Under the pieces are notes generated by a model. It was not told where the DNA came from. It saw only the letters and a list, made by a program, of their open reading frames with translations, and made no database searches. DNA of 60,000 nucleotides, taken from the NCBI GenBank assembly GCA_014529385.2, contig CM043950.1, positions 74,905,935 to 74,965,934 on the forward strand, in the 5' to 3' direction. Shown in pieces: positions 1-10,518 of the stretch (its first letter is position 1; each line of letters opens with the position of its first letter). Source of the stretch: Adiantum capillus-veneris (Eukaryota; Streptophyta; Polypodiopsida; Polypodiales; Pteridaceae). The position numbers and the translations under genes were made by a program.

Positions 1-571
1 ATTTTATGAAGAAAAACTTGGTGACAATAAAAGATTTATGAAGATATGTTTGGTGATGCCATATTGATGACAACATGAAGTCATGTCTGGTGATGTGATA
101 TTGATGACAAGCTACATAGCAGATTCACGGAGACACTTTTAATTACAAGCTGATTGATAGCCTTTACACCTCTTTATTGAACCTTTGTATTCATTATTGT
201 ATTTGATAGGATAGGAGTAATGTAACTCCTCATAAAAAATTCATTGTAAAAGGAGTGATGTAGCTCCTCATAAAATATTCATTGTAAAAGGAGTGATGTA
301 GCTTCTAGTGAACATTTGTATATTCAATGATTTTTATAATATAACGGTGGGTGTATATAGAGCTGTGGGTTTTTCCCTTGATACCCCAAGGGTTTTCTCA
401 TCCACAGTTAGAGACCCTTATTTGAGCGGGGGTGTTGAGCTTATATGTGAAGCTACCCAATATATGGCTTCTCTATATATAACACACAGGTCCCCTCTAT
501 ATATACATCATCTCATGTGTGTATTCTACACACTTTGGGGTTCTATTTCTATGCTCTCTCCTTCTCTCTCA
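1..571 (+). mobile_element. Family S small LTR retrotransposon, 3' end (left part outside window)
   Basis: Positions 1-432 are internal sequence and 433-571 an LTR of about 139 bp that starts TGTTGAG right after the purine-rich GAGCGGGGG and ends with CA. The block is the inverted counterpart of 10871-11410, and its last 150 bases also match 13206-13347 and the two LTRs of the complete copy at 44994-45895. No protein domain is present. The open frame over 308-667 simply crosses the LTR and is not considered a gene. The 5' LTR and PBS lie off the left edge, so no target duplication can be tested. Confidence 0.8.
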
Positions 572-1553
572 CTAGAAATAGGTGAAAAAAATATATCATT
601 GGCTATAAGTGGAAAGGGAAAGGGTGGATGGAAGGTGACATTAGAAGAAAAAAAAGAAAGAAGATAGCTGGAGTTTGGGGAAAAAAAAAGGGAAAGGCTC
701 AAAAGGTAAGGGAGAGAGAGAGAAGAGGTTTTTTGAGAAAAAGAAAGAGAAAGTCAGTGGCGCCAGGCGCTACTGTCCAAAAAAAGAAATTTTTTTCTTT
801 CTTTGCCTTGAAAAAACTAAGAGGAGAAAAAGGAGAGAGAAAGAGCAGCCGTTTTCCAAAAAGAGGAAAAAGCTTTTCTTTGGGCTTGGGGAGAAGGGGG
901 AGGAAAAAGAGAAAAGTTTTCTCACGCTCGACGGTCAAAGCGGGAATGCATGGTATGTGAAGCGGCTCGAAAGAGCGAGGGATTTTCAAGAGAAGAAGCC
1001 AGCGAGGGCAGCCAAGAGAAGCGACTTTTGTTATAGTGAAGGCAACGGTGATGTTCCCGCCGAGGTATGTCCCGACGGAGTCGAGTGGTGAGGGAAGTGT
1101 GTGTCCCTCTGTATGAAGCGGCGATGGCGATGGAAAAGCCTTGAGCATGGTTCATGGAATTTGTACATGGTTTTTGGTTTGAAGGAGAAGCTATGATTGT
1201 TGATTTTGGCGTCGTCTCTTCCCCTTCCCCCCTTTCTTCTTTGCTCATCCCGAGGGTGTGTGGTTCCGGTGTGTGTGAGTGTGTGCGTCCCCTCGGGCCC
1301 CCCGTGTGTGAGAGAGAGAAAGAGAGAGAGAGGTGTTGAGTTGTGGAAGTGCGAGAAGCTGGCAAGATCGGTGTGATCTGTGTCTAGAGACTATGCAGGT
1401 TGTGTGTGAATTGAGCAAGTGCAGGCAAGGCCCTTCTAGTGATAATTGTTCTTTTGAAGGTGTTTTTTGAGAGGACAGGGGTGTTGTGAATACCCTAAGA
1501 TATATAGGGGCAGTTACGTGTGTGTCGGGTGTGTTCCCCATTCCCCCTCTCCA
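572..1553 (+). mobile_element. Fragment of family L long LTR
   Basis: This stretch matches the inverse of 53824-54800 and, toward its right end, 31815-32226. Shared landmarks are a GGCGCCAGGCGC-like block near 755, a short GA-rich run near 1315, and a common right terminus ending CCCCCTCTCCA. The three copies become unrelated directly after that terminus, which fixes the LTR end at 1553. The left part is purine-rich and is cut off by the family S element at 571. Open frames on both strands here (628-1365) are low-complexity K/E/R- or S/L-rich translations and are not treated as genes. Confidence 0.7.
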
Positions 1554-1850
1554 ATGTGATTGGACAAAAAGCAACGTGTGTATTGGCTGTGGTCTCCCAC
1601 TAGAAGTACACGAAATCAGTGCAATGGTCAAAATGCCATGTGAGCATACCTATCACCTAATCTGGTTTGTTGTTCCATGCTCCCTGGGGACCGAATGTAG
1701 AGCTTCCACCTACCAACAGATGATACTAGTTGAATGGTGTGGCAAGGTCATAGGGCAAGGACCCCCAATCACAGAGAGTTCTAGTAAGATAATGTTAAGG
1801 AACAATTATCCAGCCTTGATTCCTACACTAGCCCTGTGTATTCTAGTTAG
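1554..1850 (+). pseudogene. Cysteine-rich coding remnant, unidentified
   Basis: The plus frame that continues past the LTR end encodes a Cys/His-rich stretch (CIGCG, then PCEHTYH, then a Cys and ECRAS, then VEWC) compatible with a degenerate zinc-binding fold. After about 1850 it dissolves into the palindrome array. No start codon belongs to it, because the upstream part lies inside the LTR. It could be an exon of the same gene as the ORF at 3532, with the array as intron, or an unrelated scrap. I do not recognise the protein. Confidence 0.35.
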
Positions 1851-3450
1851 CATAGAAGGTATGCATGTTAGTTTAGTGGGTATGGTGTCTAGCATATTGT
1901 GTATGGTAGTTGTCAAACCTAGTTATGCTAGTTAGCATATAATGTATGCTAGTTATCTTAGTGGGTATGGTGTCTAGCATATTGTGTATGGTAGTTGTCA
2001 AACCTAGTTATGCTAGTTAGCATACTATGAGATATAGCTAGCATACATTGTCATGGTGGTAAGCATAATGTGTATGCTAGTTACAACACATAGGAATCCT
2101 GGCCAACATATTGTGAATACTAGTTGGCATTTTTTGTATGCTAGTTAGCATACTGTGTATGCTGATAAGCATACCTTCTATGCTAGTTAACAAACTATGC
2201 ATGCTAACTAGCATAGAGAGTTTCCCAGTTAGACACAAAGTATGCTAATCAGCATGTTAAATAAGATAATTAGTGCACAGTGCACTAAGTAGCAAACAAG
2301 GTATGCTAATAAGCATACCCTGTATGTTAGTTAGCACACACAGTGTGCTAACTAACATAGAGGGTATGATAATTAGCATATTTAATATGTTAATTATCAT
2401 ACAGGGTATGCTTATTATGATAATATGCTAACTAACATACAGGGTATGATAATTAGCATATTTAATATGTTAATTAGCATACTTTTTATGCTAATTATAA
2501 CACTGTATGATGGCTAGCATGCAAGTATGCTAATTAGGAAAAAGGTATGCTATTTAGCATTAATAAGCATACCTTTTCTTATAGTTATCATACTTGCATG
2601 CTATCCATCATACACAATGTTCTAATTAGCATACCTTGTTAGCTAGTTAAGACACATTCCTACACACAATGTTCTAATTAGCATAAAAAGTATGCTAATC
2701 AGTATATTATATATGCTAATTAGCATACCTTGTTAGCCATGTGTGCTAACTAGCGATGAAGGTATGCTAATTATCATATATAATATTCTAATTAACATAA
2801 TTTTTATGCTAATTAGAACATTTAGTATGATGGCTAGCATGCATGTATGATAACTATAAAAAAAGGTATGATAATTAGCATACTCAGTATGCTAGCTAGC
2901 ATTTTGTGCATGCTAACAAGCATTCAAATTTTAGCTAGAATACCTTCTTTGCTAGCTAGCATAATATGTATGCTTGCTAGCATAACTATATGCTAGTTAG
3001 AATACATTTTTGAGCTAGATATCATAATTTGTATGCTAGTTAGCATACATCTTTGCTAGTTATCGTAATGTGTATATTAGTTAGCATGCACAATATGCTA
3101 ACAAGCAAAAATGGTATGCTAATTAGCAGAGATGTTATGTTTATTAGCATCACTTATCCTCTAGTTGGCATACCGTCTATGCTAGCATACATTGTATGCT
3201 AATTAGCATACCATTTATGCTAATTAACATAGCATGTATGCTAATTAGCACACCACACAATTTTTGCCTATTAATATTTTATATACGCTAATTACCATAC
3301 ATTCTATGCTAGTTAGCATACACACTATATTCACACTTCCTTCTTAGCATATTTTGTATGCTAGTTAGCATATTGGTCATGGTGGTTAGTACACTTTGTA
3401 TACTAGTTAACATAGTTAGCATAGACAATATGAATGTCTACAGGATATAG
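1851..3450. repeat. Palindrome array 1 (TATGCTAATTAGCATA family)
   Basis: About 1.6 kb made almost wholly of variants of a 16-base perfect palindrome, TATGCTAATTAGCATA, with common forms TATGCTAGTTAGCATA and TATGCTAACTAGCATA. They are separated by irregular spacers of a few to about 25 bases. Exact copies lie at 2712-2727 and 3195-3210. Spacing and spacer sequence vary, so this is a cluster of dispersed short inverted repeats and not a simple satellite. No coding capacity was seen. Confidence 0.9.
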
Positions 3451-3531
3451 ATGCCTACCATACATCGAATGCTACTTGTCACACTATGCATACATGCAAT
3501 CATAATGATATCGATGAAAATTAATGGGTGA

Positions 3532-4131
3532 ATGGAATACACAGGTATCAATGATGCAGGATGCGAACCTAACAAGAGACCTGCCAATCAAAGGAAACAA
3601 GAGAAGCTTTGTAATGATGAATTAGATGAGCTGGATAAACAGCATGAAAGGGCAAATGTAATGCCACAGCATGCAACAATGCACGAGGCTGCTGCAGATG
3701 GTAAAGAAACTAATGATGATGACGATGATTTTATCATGATTACTCATCCCAAACCCAAGCCCCCTACAACTGATCAAACAAGCATCTTAGAGGAAATAGT
3801 TAAGAGTGTGCAAGAGGAAGGTAGGAATTCTCAAGAGGAAGGTTTCAGGACTGACAGTGGGCTGATTGCGCAAAAGGAAGGTAGGAATGCTCAAGAGGAA
3901 GGTTTCAGGACTGACAGTGGGCTGATTGCGCAAGACACAGGTGATGACAGCCCCCTACAAGGTTTTGTAAACAAAGTGAAATTAAAGAGAAAAGGTGGCC
4001 TGGAAGAGATTCTGGAAGAACCTGGGGACGAGAAATGTGCAGCCCCTCTGAGCACCCTGGATGACATAAAGGAACGCACCAGAGGTGAAAAGAAATCCAT
4101 TCGCTCACGTGATTGCAAGAAATTATGTTGA
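3532..4131 (+). CDS. Hypothetical acidic/charged protein fragment with a 20-residue tandem repeat
   Basis: An open frame of 199 codons starts at ATG 3532, directly after palindrome array 1. It is rich in K, E, D and Q, has a poly-Asp run (DDDDD) near residue 65, and contains two consecutive copies of a 20-residue unit that includes EEGFRTDSGLIAQ. No enzyme motif is visible and the composition suggests disorder. It lies upstream of the FCP1-like remnant on the same strand and may be its N-terminal exon. The start is simply the first ATG after the array, and a spliced upstream exon is possible. Confidence 0.45.
   Translation: MEYTGINDAGCEPNKRPANQRKQEKLCNDELDELDKQHERANVMPQHATMHEAAADGKETNDDDDDFIMITHPKPKPPTTDQTSILEEIVKSVQEEGRNSQEEGFRTDSGLIAQKEGRNAQEEGFRTDSGLIAQDTGDDSPLQGFVNKVKLKRKGGLEEILEEPGDEKCAAPLSTLDDIKERTRGEKKSIRSRDCKKLC
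3811..3930 (+). repeat. Two tandem 60-bp units inside the acidic ORF
   Basis: Positions 3811-3870 and 3871-3930 are adjacent copies of the same 60 bases with a few substitutions. They are in phase with the reading frame, so the duplication keeps the ORF open. Confidence 0.9.
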
Positions 4132-4321
4132 ATTTGTTCCCTATTGTGTCCAAGTGATGTAGCGTTAGCAAGATCCACACCCTGTGGCATGTATCTCTCT
4201 AGATATTCACAATGTAAAAACTCTTTGAAATATTATTTATTGTGCAACAGTCCAGTAGTTTTTGCTTGTTCTTTATGATGTCTTTATTTGATAGCATTTC
4301 CATGTCACAGGGCAAGAGAAT

Positions 4322-5093
4322 TTGCACCTAGTTACCCTGCATGATTTGAATTATGCCATTGCATGCAAAACCATACAAAAGCGGCGTATTGCCAAGGCTA
4401 GACAGCTACAAAAAGAAAAATCCGAGATTGAGAAGCACCTGGCTAGCTATCTTAAACGCTTAACAAAACTAAATGAGTACTTCAGTTATGTTCATCCCTC
4501 GGGGGAAGTTATTTTTACTGAGTGGTATGCAGTACCAGACCCAATATCGTGCCATAGCCATTGCCAGAAGAGGGACGCGCTTTGGTTGTTGATTTAAATG
4601 GCCTGCTTGTTCAAGTTGTAGATCCAATGCAAGGTGACATTCCCCCTAAACATGCATGGGAAATGATAAAGTACAATGTACAAGATAGGAGGTTGGTATT
4701 TTGTCGCAAAGATAGCCACAAATTTTTGGATTGGTGCCTCCGTTTTTTCCATGTGTATATATGGAGCACCAGCATGGCACCTAAAGTGAATGCAATATTA
4801 GAAACAATATTCAAAGAGCAGCGGGATAAGCTGAGAGGTGTTTTTACACAGGGTCATTGTAGTGGCCAGCCTTGCAAATAAATAATAAGCATGTATTCTT
4901 GAACGATTTGAGATTGTTTTGGAAGAGCTGCAACTCTGGGCCTTAAAATAGTCTAATTATTGATGATAGTATGTACAAAGTGTGCCACAACCCTGAAAGA
5001 AGTTGTCTTGTTACTCCCAAGATAGAGGACCAGACCAAAGAACAACGACAAAACTTCCTGATAAATACTTTGAGCAGCTGGTTGTTCCTATAG
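4322..5093 (+). pseudogene. FCP1/NLI-interacting-factor-type phosphatase domain (HAD fold), degenerate
   Basis: The plus strand carries, in successive frames, a basic coiled-coil-like leader (4322-4560), the HAD motif I-like LVVDLNGLLVQ (near 4582), FLDWCLRFFHVYIWSTSM (near 4730), then SLIIDDSMYKVCHNPER (near 4955). The last two match the WSS and DD(S)P-type positions of the FCP1 homology domain found in CTD phosphatases and NIF-like proteins. Reading frame changes near 4560 and 4880, and an in-frame stop precedes SLIIDD, so this is a pseudogene or a gene with unrecognised introns. The second Asp of the DxDGT/V motif I is replaced (DLNG), as in some plant FCP1-like proteins, so catalytic activity is doubtful. 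Confidence 0.6.
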
Positions 5094-5168
5094 CTACAAT
5101 AAGAGGATTGTGAAGCGTATACAGCTGAAAATGCGTTTGATACTGCCCCATATTTTTTTTCACATCAA

Positions 5169-5479
5169 GTGATCAAGAGGCAGGAACTAGAAATGCACCA
5201 CCACAATGTGGCCCAGCGTAATGAATCCATGCGTAGGAGACAAAGGGAGACTGATGAAGAAGCTGAAAGACATAAGAGAGAGAGGCTACAGAGGGAAAAA
5301 CTAGAGAAGCAACAGCAGAAAGAGAGTTGCAAGAAGAAGAAAGAGAGCAAGACCTAAAAGCTCAGCAAGAAGAAGAAAGAGAGAAAGACCTCAAAGCTCA
5401 GCAACAAACAAAGAAGCAAACTGACACTGGGCAAAAGCGAGTGTACAAGCGCGCTAAACCACAATCTTATCCAGAGTAG
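5169..5479 (+). pseudogene. Charged coiled-coil C-terminal tail
   Basis: Plus-strand coding rich in E, K, R and Q, strongly heptad-like (for example REKLEKQQQ, then a repeated QEEERE-DLKAQQ unit), ending at TAG 5477-5479. The first 60 codons and the last 50 are in different frames, with the shift near 5325. It most likely continues the FCP1-like remnant upstream, from which a gap of about 75 bases with stops separates it. The function is unknown. Confidence 0.4.
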
Positions 5480-5679
5480 GAGGCTCTATGCAGTTTCGTA
5501 ACATTATGAGGGAAATTTGTAAATTGCCTTTCCAATGTTTGTAACTATTCCAACATTCACTTCAGATAGTAATGATCAGATCCTATACTATTCTTGTTTT
5601 GAAGACAATACTATGTGTACTATTGGTGTCTTGTAAACATTGAATTTTTATACATGTTTGTTGGAAAATCAGCAAAGAT

Positions 5680-7022
5680 ATGCTAATTAGCATAATGTTT
5701 ATGCTAGCTAGCAGACTGTTTATGCTAACACAACCAAAACAGTATGCTAATTAGAATACATTCTAATTAGCATACTGTGCATTTTTATTGTTGCTAACTT
5801 CCACTCAGAGCATACCATAGTATGCTAATTAGCATATATATTATATAGGAAGATGCCATATTTTCTCCTTGAAACCAACAATGGTATGTTAATCAGTATA
5901 CTGTCTATGCCAACTGTCATAAACAATATGCTAATTAACATGCATGGTATGCTAATTAGCATTCCTTCAATTAGCATATTATGTATTTTTGCTTTTTCTA
6001 ACTTCCACTCACAACATAGTATGCTAATTAGCATACAAAGTATATAGAAAGGTGCCATCCCTTCTTGAAACCAGCATAGAGTATGCTAATTAGCATACAT
6101 GATATGCTTATTGGCATACATGGTATACAAAGAGCTGTTATCTCTTCTCCTTGAAACCAAAGAACCTATGCTAATTGGCATACTGTTTATGACAATTAAC
6201 TATGCTAATTAGCATACCCACAGAATGAGGATTGGCATAAACAGTATGCTAATTAGCATACATAGGATGGAGAGACCTGTCATCTCTTCTCCTTAAAATC
6301 AGCAAAGATATGCTTATTAGCATATTGTTTATGCCAACTAGCAAAAACAGTATGTTTATTAGCATACAATGTATGCTAATTAGCATACCTTCAATTAGCA
6401 TACTGTGTATTTTTGTTTGTGCTAACTTCCACTCATAGCATAGTATGCTAATTAGACCACACAATATACAGAAAGCTGTCATCTCTTCTCCTTAAAACCA
6501 GCAAAGGTATTCCAATTAGCATACTATTTCTGCCAACTGGCATAAACAACGTGCTAATTAGAATACAGAGAGAACTGAAAGCTGCCATCTCTTCTCCTTG
6601 AAACCAGCAAAGGTATGCTAATTAGCATACACAATATACAAAAAGTGGCCATCTCTTCTTCCTTAAACCAGCAAGGGTATGCCAACTACCATAAAGAGTA
6701 ATTAGCATACTGTTTATGCCAGTTGGCACAAACAGTATGCTAATTAGCATTCCACTCACAACATAGTATACTAATCACCATACACACTATACAGAAAGCT
6801 TCCATCTCTTCTCCTTGAGAACCAACAAAGTTATGCTAATTAGCAAACTATTTGTGCTAACTAGAATATATAAGTTTATGCTAATCAACATATATAGTAT
6901 GCTAATTAGCAAAGTATACAAGAATCTGCCATCTCTTCTCCTTTAAAACCAGCAAAAGGTATGCTAATTAGAACATTTTTTGTGCTAACTAGCATTAACA
7001 GTATGCTAACTAGCATACCCAC
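5680..7022. repeat. Palindrome array 2 with higher-order unit
   Basis: A second cluster of the palindrome, with exact copies at 5821-5836, 6020-6035, 6082-6097, 6201-6216, 6245-6260, 6372-6387 and 6614-6629. Unlike array 1 it is organised around a conserved non-palindromic block, roughly CATCTCTTCTCCTTGAAACC followed by AGCAAAG. This recurs about nine times (near 5851, 6050, 6135, 6277, 6475, 6582, 6645, 6798 and 6924) at 60-200 base intervals. Short ORFs across it are by-products of the repeat. Confidence 0.9.
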
Positions 7023-7442
7023 ATAACAAAATTAGAACACAATGAGACAGGTTGTACAAATAATCTCTCTTAAATTGAGACCCCTCTGTGATAGACACCA
7101 AACCCATGTATACACAAAGCACACAAGAGACATAAGAGACCGAAGATACCAAAGTTTTTGATAAAACTGCATTATCTCCGAGCAAGAAGTATATTGAAGA
7201 TGTAGTGATTACAACTTAAAAGCTAAAGGGCATGCTATTATAGATTGCTTCATAGGATTTTGGGTTGATTGTGTACACCTGTCGTCTCCTTGGGTATTTT
7301 GATACATCATATCAGATGTGAAAGTATGTGGATGATGGGCTGCTTATGGTCTAGCTTGAAGGTGTATGCATCCAATTGCTGATAATACAAACCTTGCGCA
7401 ACATATGAGCCTCTATCCAATTGCATTGCCCCACTCATCGAG
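7023..7442. other. Spacer, nothing recognised
   Basis: AT-rich sequence between palindrome array 2 and the 3' end of the DDE-like gene. No ORF, repeat or RNA signature is seen. It would include the 3' UTR of the minus-strand gene if that is or was transcribed. Confidence 0.5.
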
Positions 7443-8090
7443 TTACCCCTTCTCCACCTTCTCCTTTGCTGCAACACACTTGACTAGGTAGAAATCCACA
7501 TCCTCGACGTTGGTCAAAGCATCTAGATTTATAGCAAATATGTCGCCAGCACATAAAGCTCTAATCAACACATCATGATGACCTTCATATGTGAAGTCAT
7601 CATAGGCAGCTTCTTCATCTTTCAAATCTGACACAGCCTCATCAGGTAATGGCAGTAGAGTATGATAACCCCAAGGATGCACGTGAGCTTTATTGACGCA
7701 GCGATTCCATCTTCGGTGCATGCATTCATCAAAGAAGCATGCCGATGCTCTTTTTGCAAGGGCAGTTGGATCCCCAGGGTTGTGGCCACAAAAATCATGT
7801 AGAGAGCGAGTTTTGTCCATAGTGGCACAATTCCACATCACCTCCTTGTTCACTTCCCCCTCCTTAACCTCCCAGAACACATGGGCACATTCCCTTTCTT
7901 TTGAAGGATAGTGTGAAGGTGCTCCCTGTGATGACAAGTTGGCTTGGCAATAAGCAACCACATCAGCTGCAAACCACAAAATAGCTCCATTAGATTTTAG
8001 TTGTTCATGTGTCAAGGTTCTTTTCACAATTACTCCTGCACCATCATGCTCTCCCTTGCCGTGCCCTGATCCAAAGAAGAATCGGCTCAT
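7443..8090 (-). pseudogene. DDE-transposase-like gene, C-terminal part
   Basis: A 215-codon minus-strand frame beginning MSRFFFGSGHGKGEHDGAG. The HGKGxxDGAG signature is what I recall as the last catalytic block of an uncharacterised family of DDE/RNase-H-like proteins that is repetitive in many animal genomes. The rest, with ECAHVFWEV, HDFCGHNPGD and many Cys/His, is less conserved. It is continuous with the pieces at 8270-9304, 10519-10865 and 13353-13714 on the same strand. The first Met is probably internal to the protein, not the true start. No terminal inverted repeats were identified. Confidence 0.55.
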
Positions 8091-8269
8091 CCATTAGAAA
8101 GAGGATGGGGTCTAGGAGGGCCTCTTTATTTCCCATGAGCTTATGGAGGTGATTAGCATTTTGAAGAATAGGTGTATGCCATGTGTGCAAGAATGGTGGG
8201 TGTGTAAGAGATGTGTAAGTGGGGTCGAAGGATGCACTTTTGTCCCAAAAAAGGAGGTGGGAAAATTTA

Positions 8270-8377
8270 TTATTTTTGGCCCTCCATAACTTCCAAGGCA
8301 AAAGGCCTAGCTCCCTTGAACTGTGAGGCCGTACCATCAGAACACACCAAATGTTTCTTAGGAGTGACACCCTCTTA
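8270..8377 (-). pseudogene. DDE-like gene, catalytic SDG block
   Basis: Read on the minus strand just after a TAA at 8375-8377, this stretch encodes a segment containing VCSDGTASQFKGARPF. The SDGxxSQFK motif corresponds to the second acidic catalytic position expected for this family. The TAA separates it by a single codon from the upstream exon that ends HHDWLQ, in the same frame. Two more in-frame stops follow at its end before the HGKG block begins about 190 bases downstream. That gap may be an intron or decay. Confidence 0.5.
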
Positions 8378-9112
8378 CTGTAACCAATCATGGTGTAGCA
8401 TGAAGCAGTGTTGCATGAACAGCGTGTCATGCACCTTATCATCTGATATAAAGAAGTGGATGGTTTTGACTACCTCTCTTGCCCTGCGGTAGTATGTTAT
8501 GTGTACAAAAATGGTTACTCTACTAGAGTGCCAATGCATTGACCGAATCTCATTTTGTTCCTTGAAGGCATAATTCTCTGCAAAATCAACAACTGACACG
8601 ACGACATCGTCCAGAAATCGAAGAAGGAAATCCTTGAATTTTTGTCCTTGCCATCGAGCCACATAGTTATGAGTGATAAAGAGTTCCAACTTGGTCTTCA
8701 AGAGTTGAAGAAACTCCCAGCACTGCATTTCTTTGTGCAAAAAATATTTTCTTTTGTTACTATTTCCATGCTTGTCTTGAGCTTGTACATATGCAAATAC
8801 TTTCACATTAATACTATTACGTGGCTTTGTTGTCTCCAAGCAGCATAATTCCAATGTATTCACTCCACATGTCAAACACTCTCCCATCAGGCATTCCTTT
8901 CTATGGAAACCTGCATCTGAGGGATTTGGACATAGAACATACTCCCACATATGTGTGACACCTTCAAACGTGTGATGTGAATCCAAGCAACCCTTGCTAA
9001 TGTTCTCACCTGGGGCACAGATATCGCATATACAGTCACAACCTGCTCTATGCAGCCCAAAAGCATGAGAGCGCATGTGGTTTAGTGCGTCCTTCAAAAA
9101 AGACATTTGCAC
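8378..9112 (-). pseudogene. DDE-like gene, central catalytic part
   Basis: A minus frame of 245 codons with, in order, a Cys-rich block (CDCICDICAPGE; CLMGECLTCGVN), a conserved VVSVVDFAENYAF carrying the first expected catalytic Asp, an EIRSMHW block, and FFISDDKVHDT followed by HHDWLQ. This order (zinc-like region, DFAENY, SDDKxHD, SDGxxSQFK, HGKG) is what identifies the family. The frame ends at a TAA that interrupts the protein immediately before the SDG block. Confidence 0.6.
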
Positions 9113-9115
9113 ATG

Positions 9116-9304
9116 CTATTCGCAATAGCATGTGTATTTATCCTTCAGCCGCCTACAAAAGAATGGCTTCAACATCTCAAACATTCTCATTCCAATCTTG
9201 CAATCTAGATGTTTTTCCTTGAATCTACAAAAGAACTCAACCTTCAACATCCAAATGATGATCAGTATATTCAGATTGCTAACTAGGACATCCAGGAATT
9301 TCAT
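9116..9304 (-). pseudogene. DDE-like gene, segment upstream of the catalytic part
   Basis: Minus-strand codons read FKEKHLDCKIGMRMFEMLKP and then CYCE, immediately upstream of the 8378-9112 frame and separated from it by a stop. The pattern, a short basic segment followed by Cys residues, fits the linker between the helix-turn-helix region and the catalytic core. Codons before FFCRFKEK look non-coding, so a splice acceptor or insertion edge probably lies near 9250, next to palindrome array 3. Confidence 0.45.
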
Positions 9305-9349
9305 GAAAACAAATCATAGTGACAATCAGCATCCTAATGTGCATGCAAC

Positions 9350-10480
9350 AACGTATGTTAACTAGCATAAAGAGTGTTAGCTAGCATATATCTTGTGTTT
9401 ACCAGGTAACTTTGTATGCTAGGTAGAGAACAAGGCATGCTAACTAGCACAAACCATATGATAACTAGCATACTCATTAGGACACCCATCATGTTGTTGA
9501 GCATACAAGGTGTTAACTAGAAAAAATTATGTTAATTAGCATACATCTTGTGTTGACTAGCTAGCTCTCTATGCTAGGTAGAACACAAGGCATGCTAACT
9601 AGCATACTCCATATGCTAACTAGCATACCCAGCCCAGCTCCTAGTTCTAACTAGCATAACCCTTGTCTTAAATATCATACCCATCATTGCTAGTGAGCAT
9701 GCTAGTTGTTAACTAGGAGAAGTGGTGTTAACTTGCATACTTTTTGTTTTTATCAACTAACTTTGTATGCTATTTATAACTCAAGGCATGGTAACTAGCA
9801 TACTCCATATTCTACCATATTCATGTGCTGATAAACTCCATGTTGTTAATTAGCCATAAACTAATTCTGCCATAAATGTATGCTAGTTAGCACATGGAGT
9901 TAATGGCAGAAAATGTTGTTAATTAGCATACATCTTGTGCTGACTAGCTAACTTTTTATGCTAGGTAGAACACAGCGCATTCTAACTAGCATACTCCTGA
10001 TGCCAACCAGTATACTCCATATTCTTACTAGCATACCCAGCCGAACTGCTAGTTCTAACTAGCATAACCCTTGTCTTAAATAGCGTACCCCTCATGCTAG
10101 TGAGCATACTAGGTGTTAACTAGCATAAGTGGTGTTAACTTGAATACCTTTTGTGTTGACCAACTAACTCTCTGTGCTATTTATAACTAAATTCCTGCTA
10201 ACTAGCATACTTTGTATGCTACGTAGCATAATCACTTTCTATTAGACAACATAGTTATCATGCAATTGGCATACTAGGTATATAACTAGCATACTAGGTT
10301 TGCTAAGTAGCATACCAGGTATGTTAATTAGCATACACATTGTGTTAACCAACTAGCTCTGTATGATATTTAGAGCCCAAGACATGCTAACTAGCATACT
10401 CCATATGCTAACCAACACAGTCCATATCCTAACTAGGAAAAGTCTATAGATCAGTATGCTATTGATCAGCATATACAAGT
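9350..10480. repeat. Palindrome array 3, inside the DDE-like gene
   Basis: A third cluster of the TATGCTAATTAGCATA family. Here forms of the type GCTAACTAGCATA dominate, mixed with longer motifs such as ATGCTAGGTAGAACACAAGGCATG near 9405, 9571 and 9959 that recur at a few hundred bases. It occupies the interval between two coding segments of the DDE-like gene (9304 and 10519), where an intron or an insertion must be assumed. Confidence 0.85.
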
Positions 10481-10518
10481 TACTAAGCACTAGAGATGCA
10501 ATGCATAAGATGCATAAG

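Noticed and set aside
1-1400. Open frames of 110-149 codons on both strands over 308-1365
   Set aside because: They cross LTR boundaries and purine-rich low-complexity DNA and overlap each other on opposite strands. The sequence is explained by LTRs of families S and L.
2100-3300. Possible CRISPR-like array from regularly recurring short repeats
   Set aside because: The repeat is palindromic, variable, of irregular spacing and without unique equal-length spacers, in an evidently eukaryotic setting.
5825-6482. ORFs with repeated MLISI/LISIL peptides
   Set aside because: They are translations of the palindrome repeat and occur on both strands.
1851-7022. Arrays as centromeric or telomeric satellite
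   Set aside because: No constant monomer length and no telomere-type repeat; the arrays are interrupted by coding remnants.
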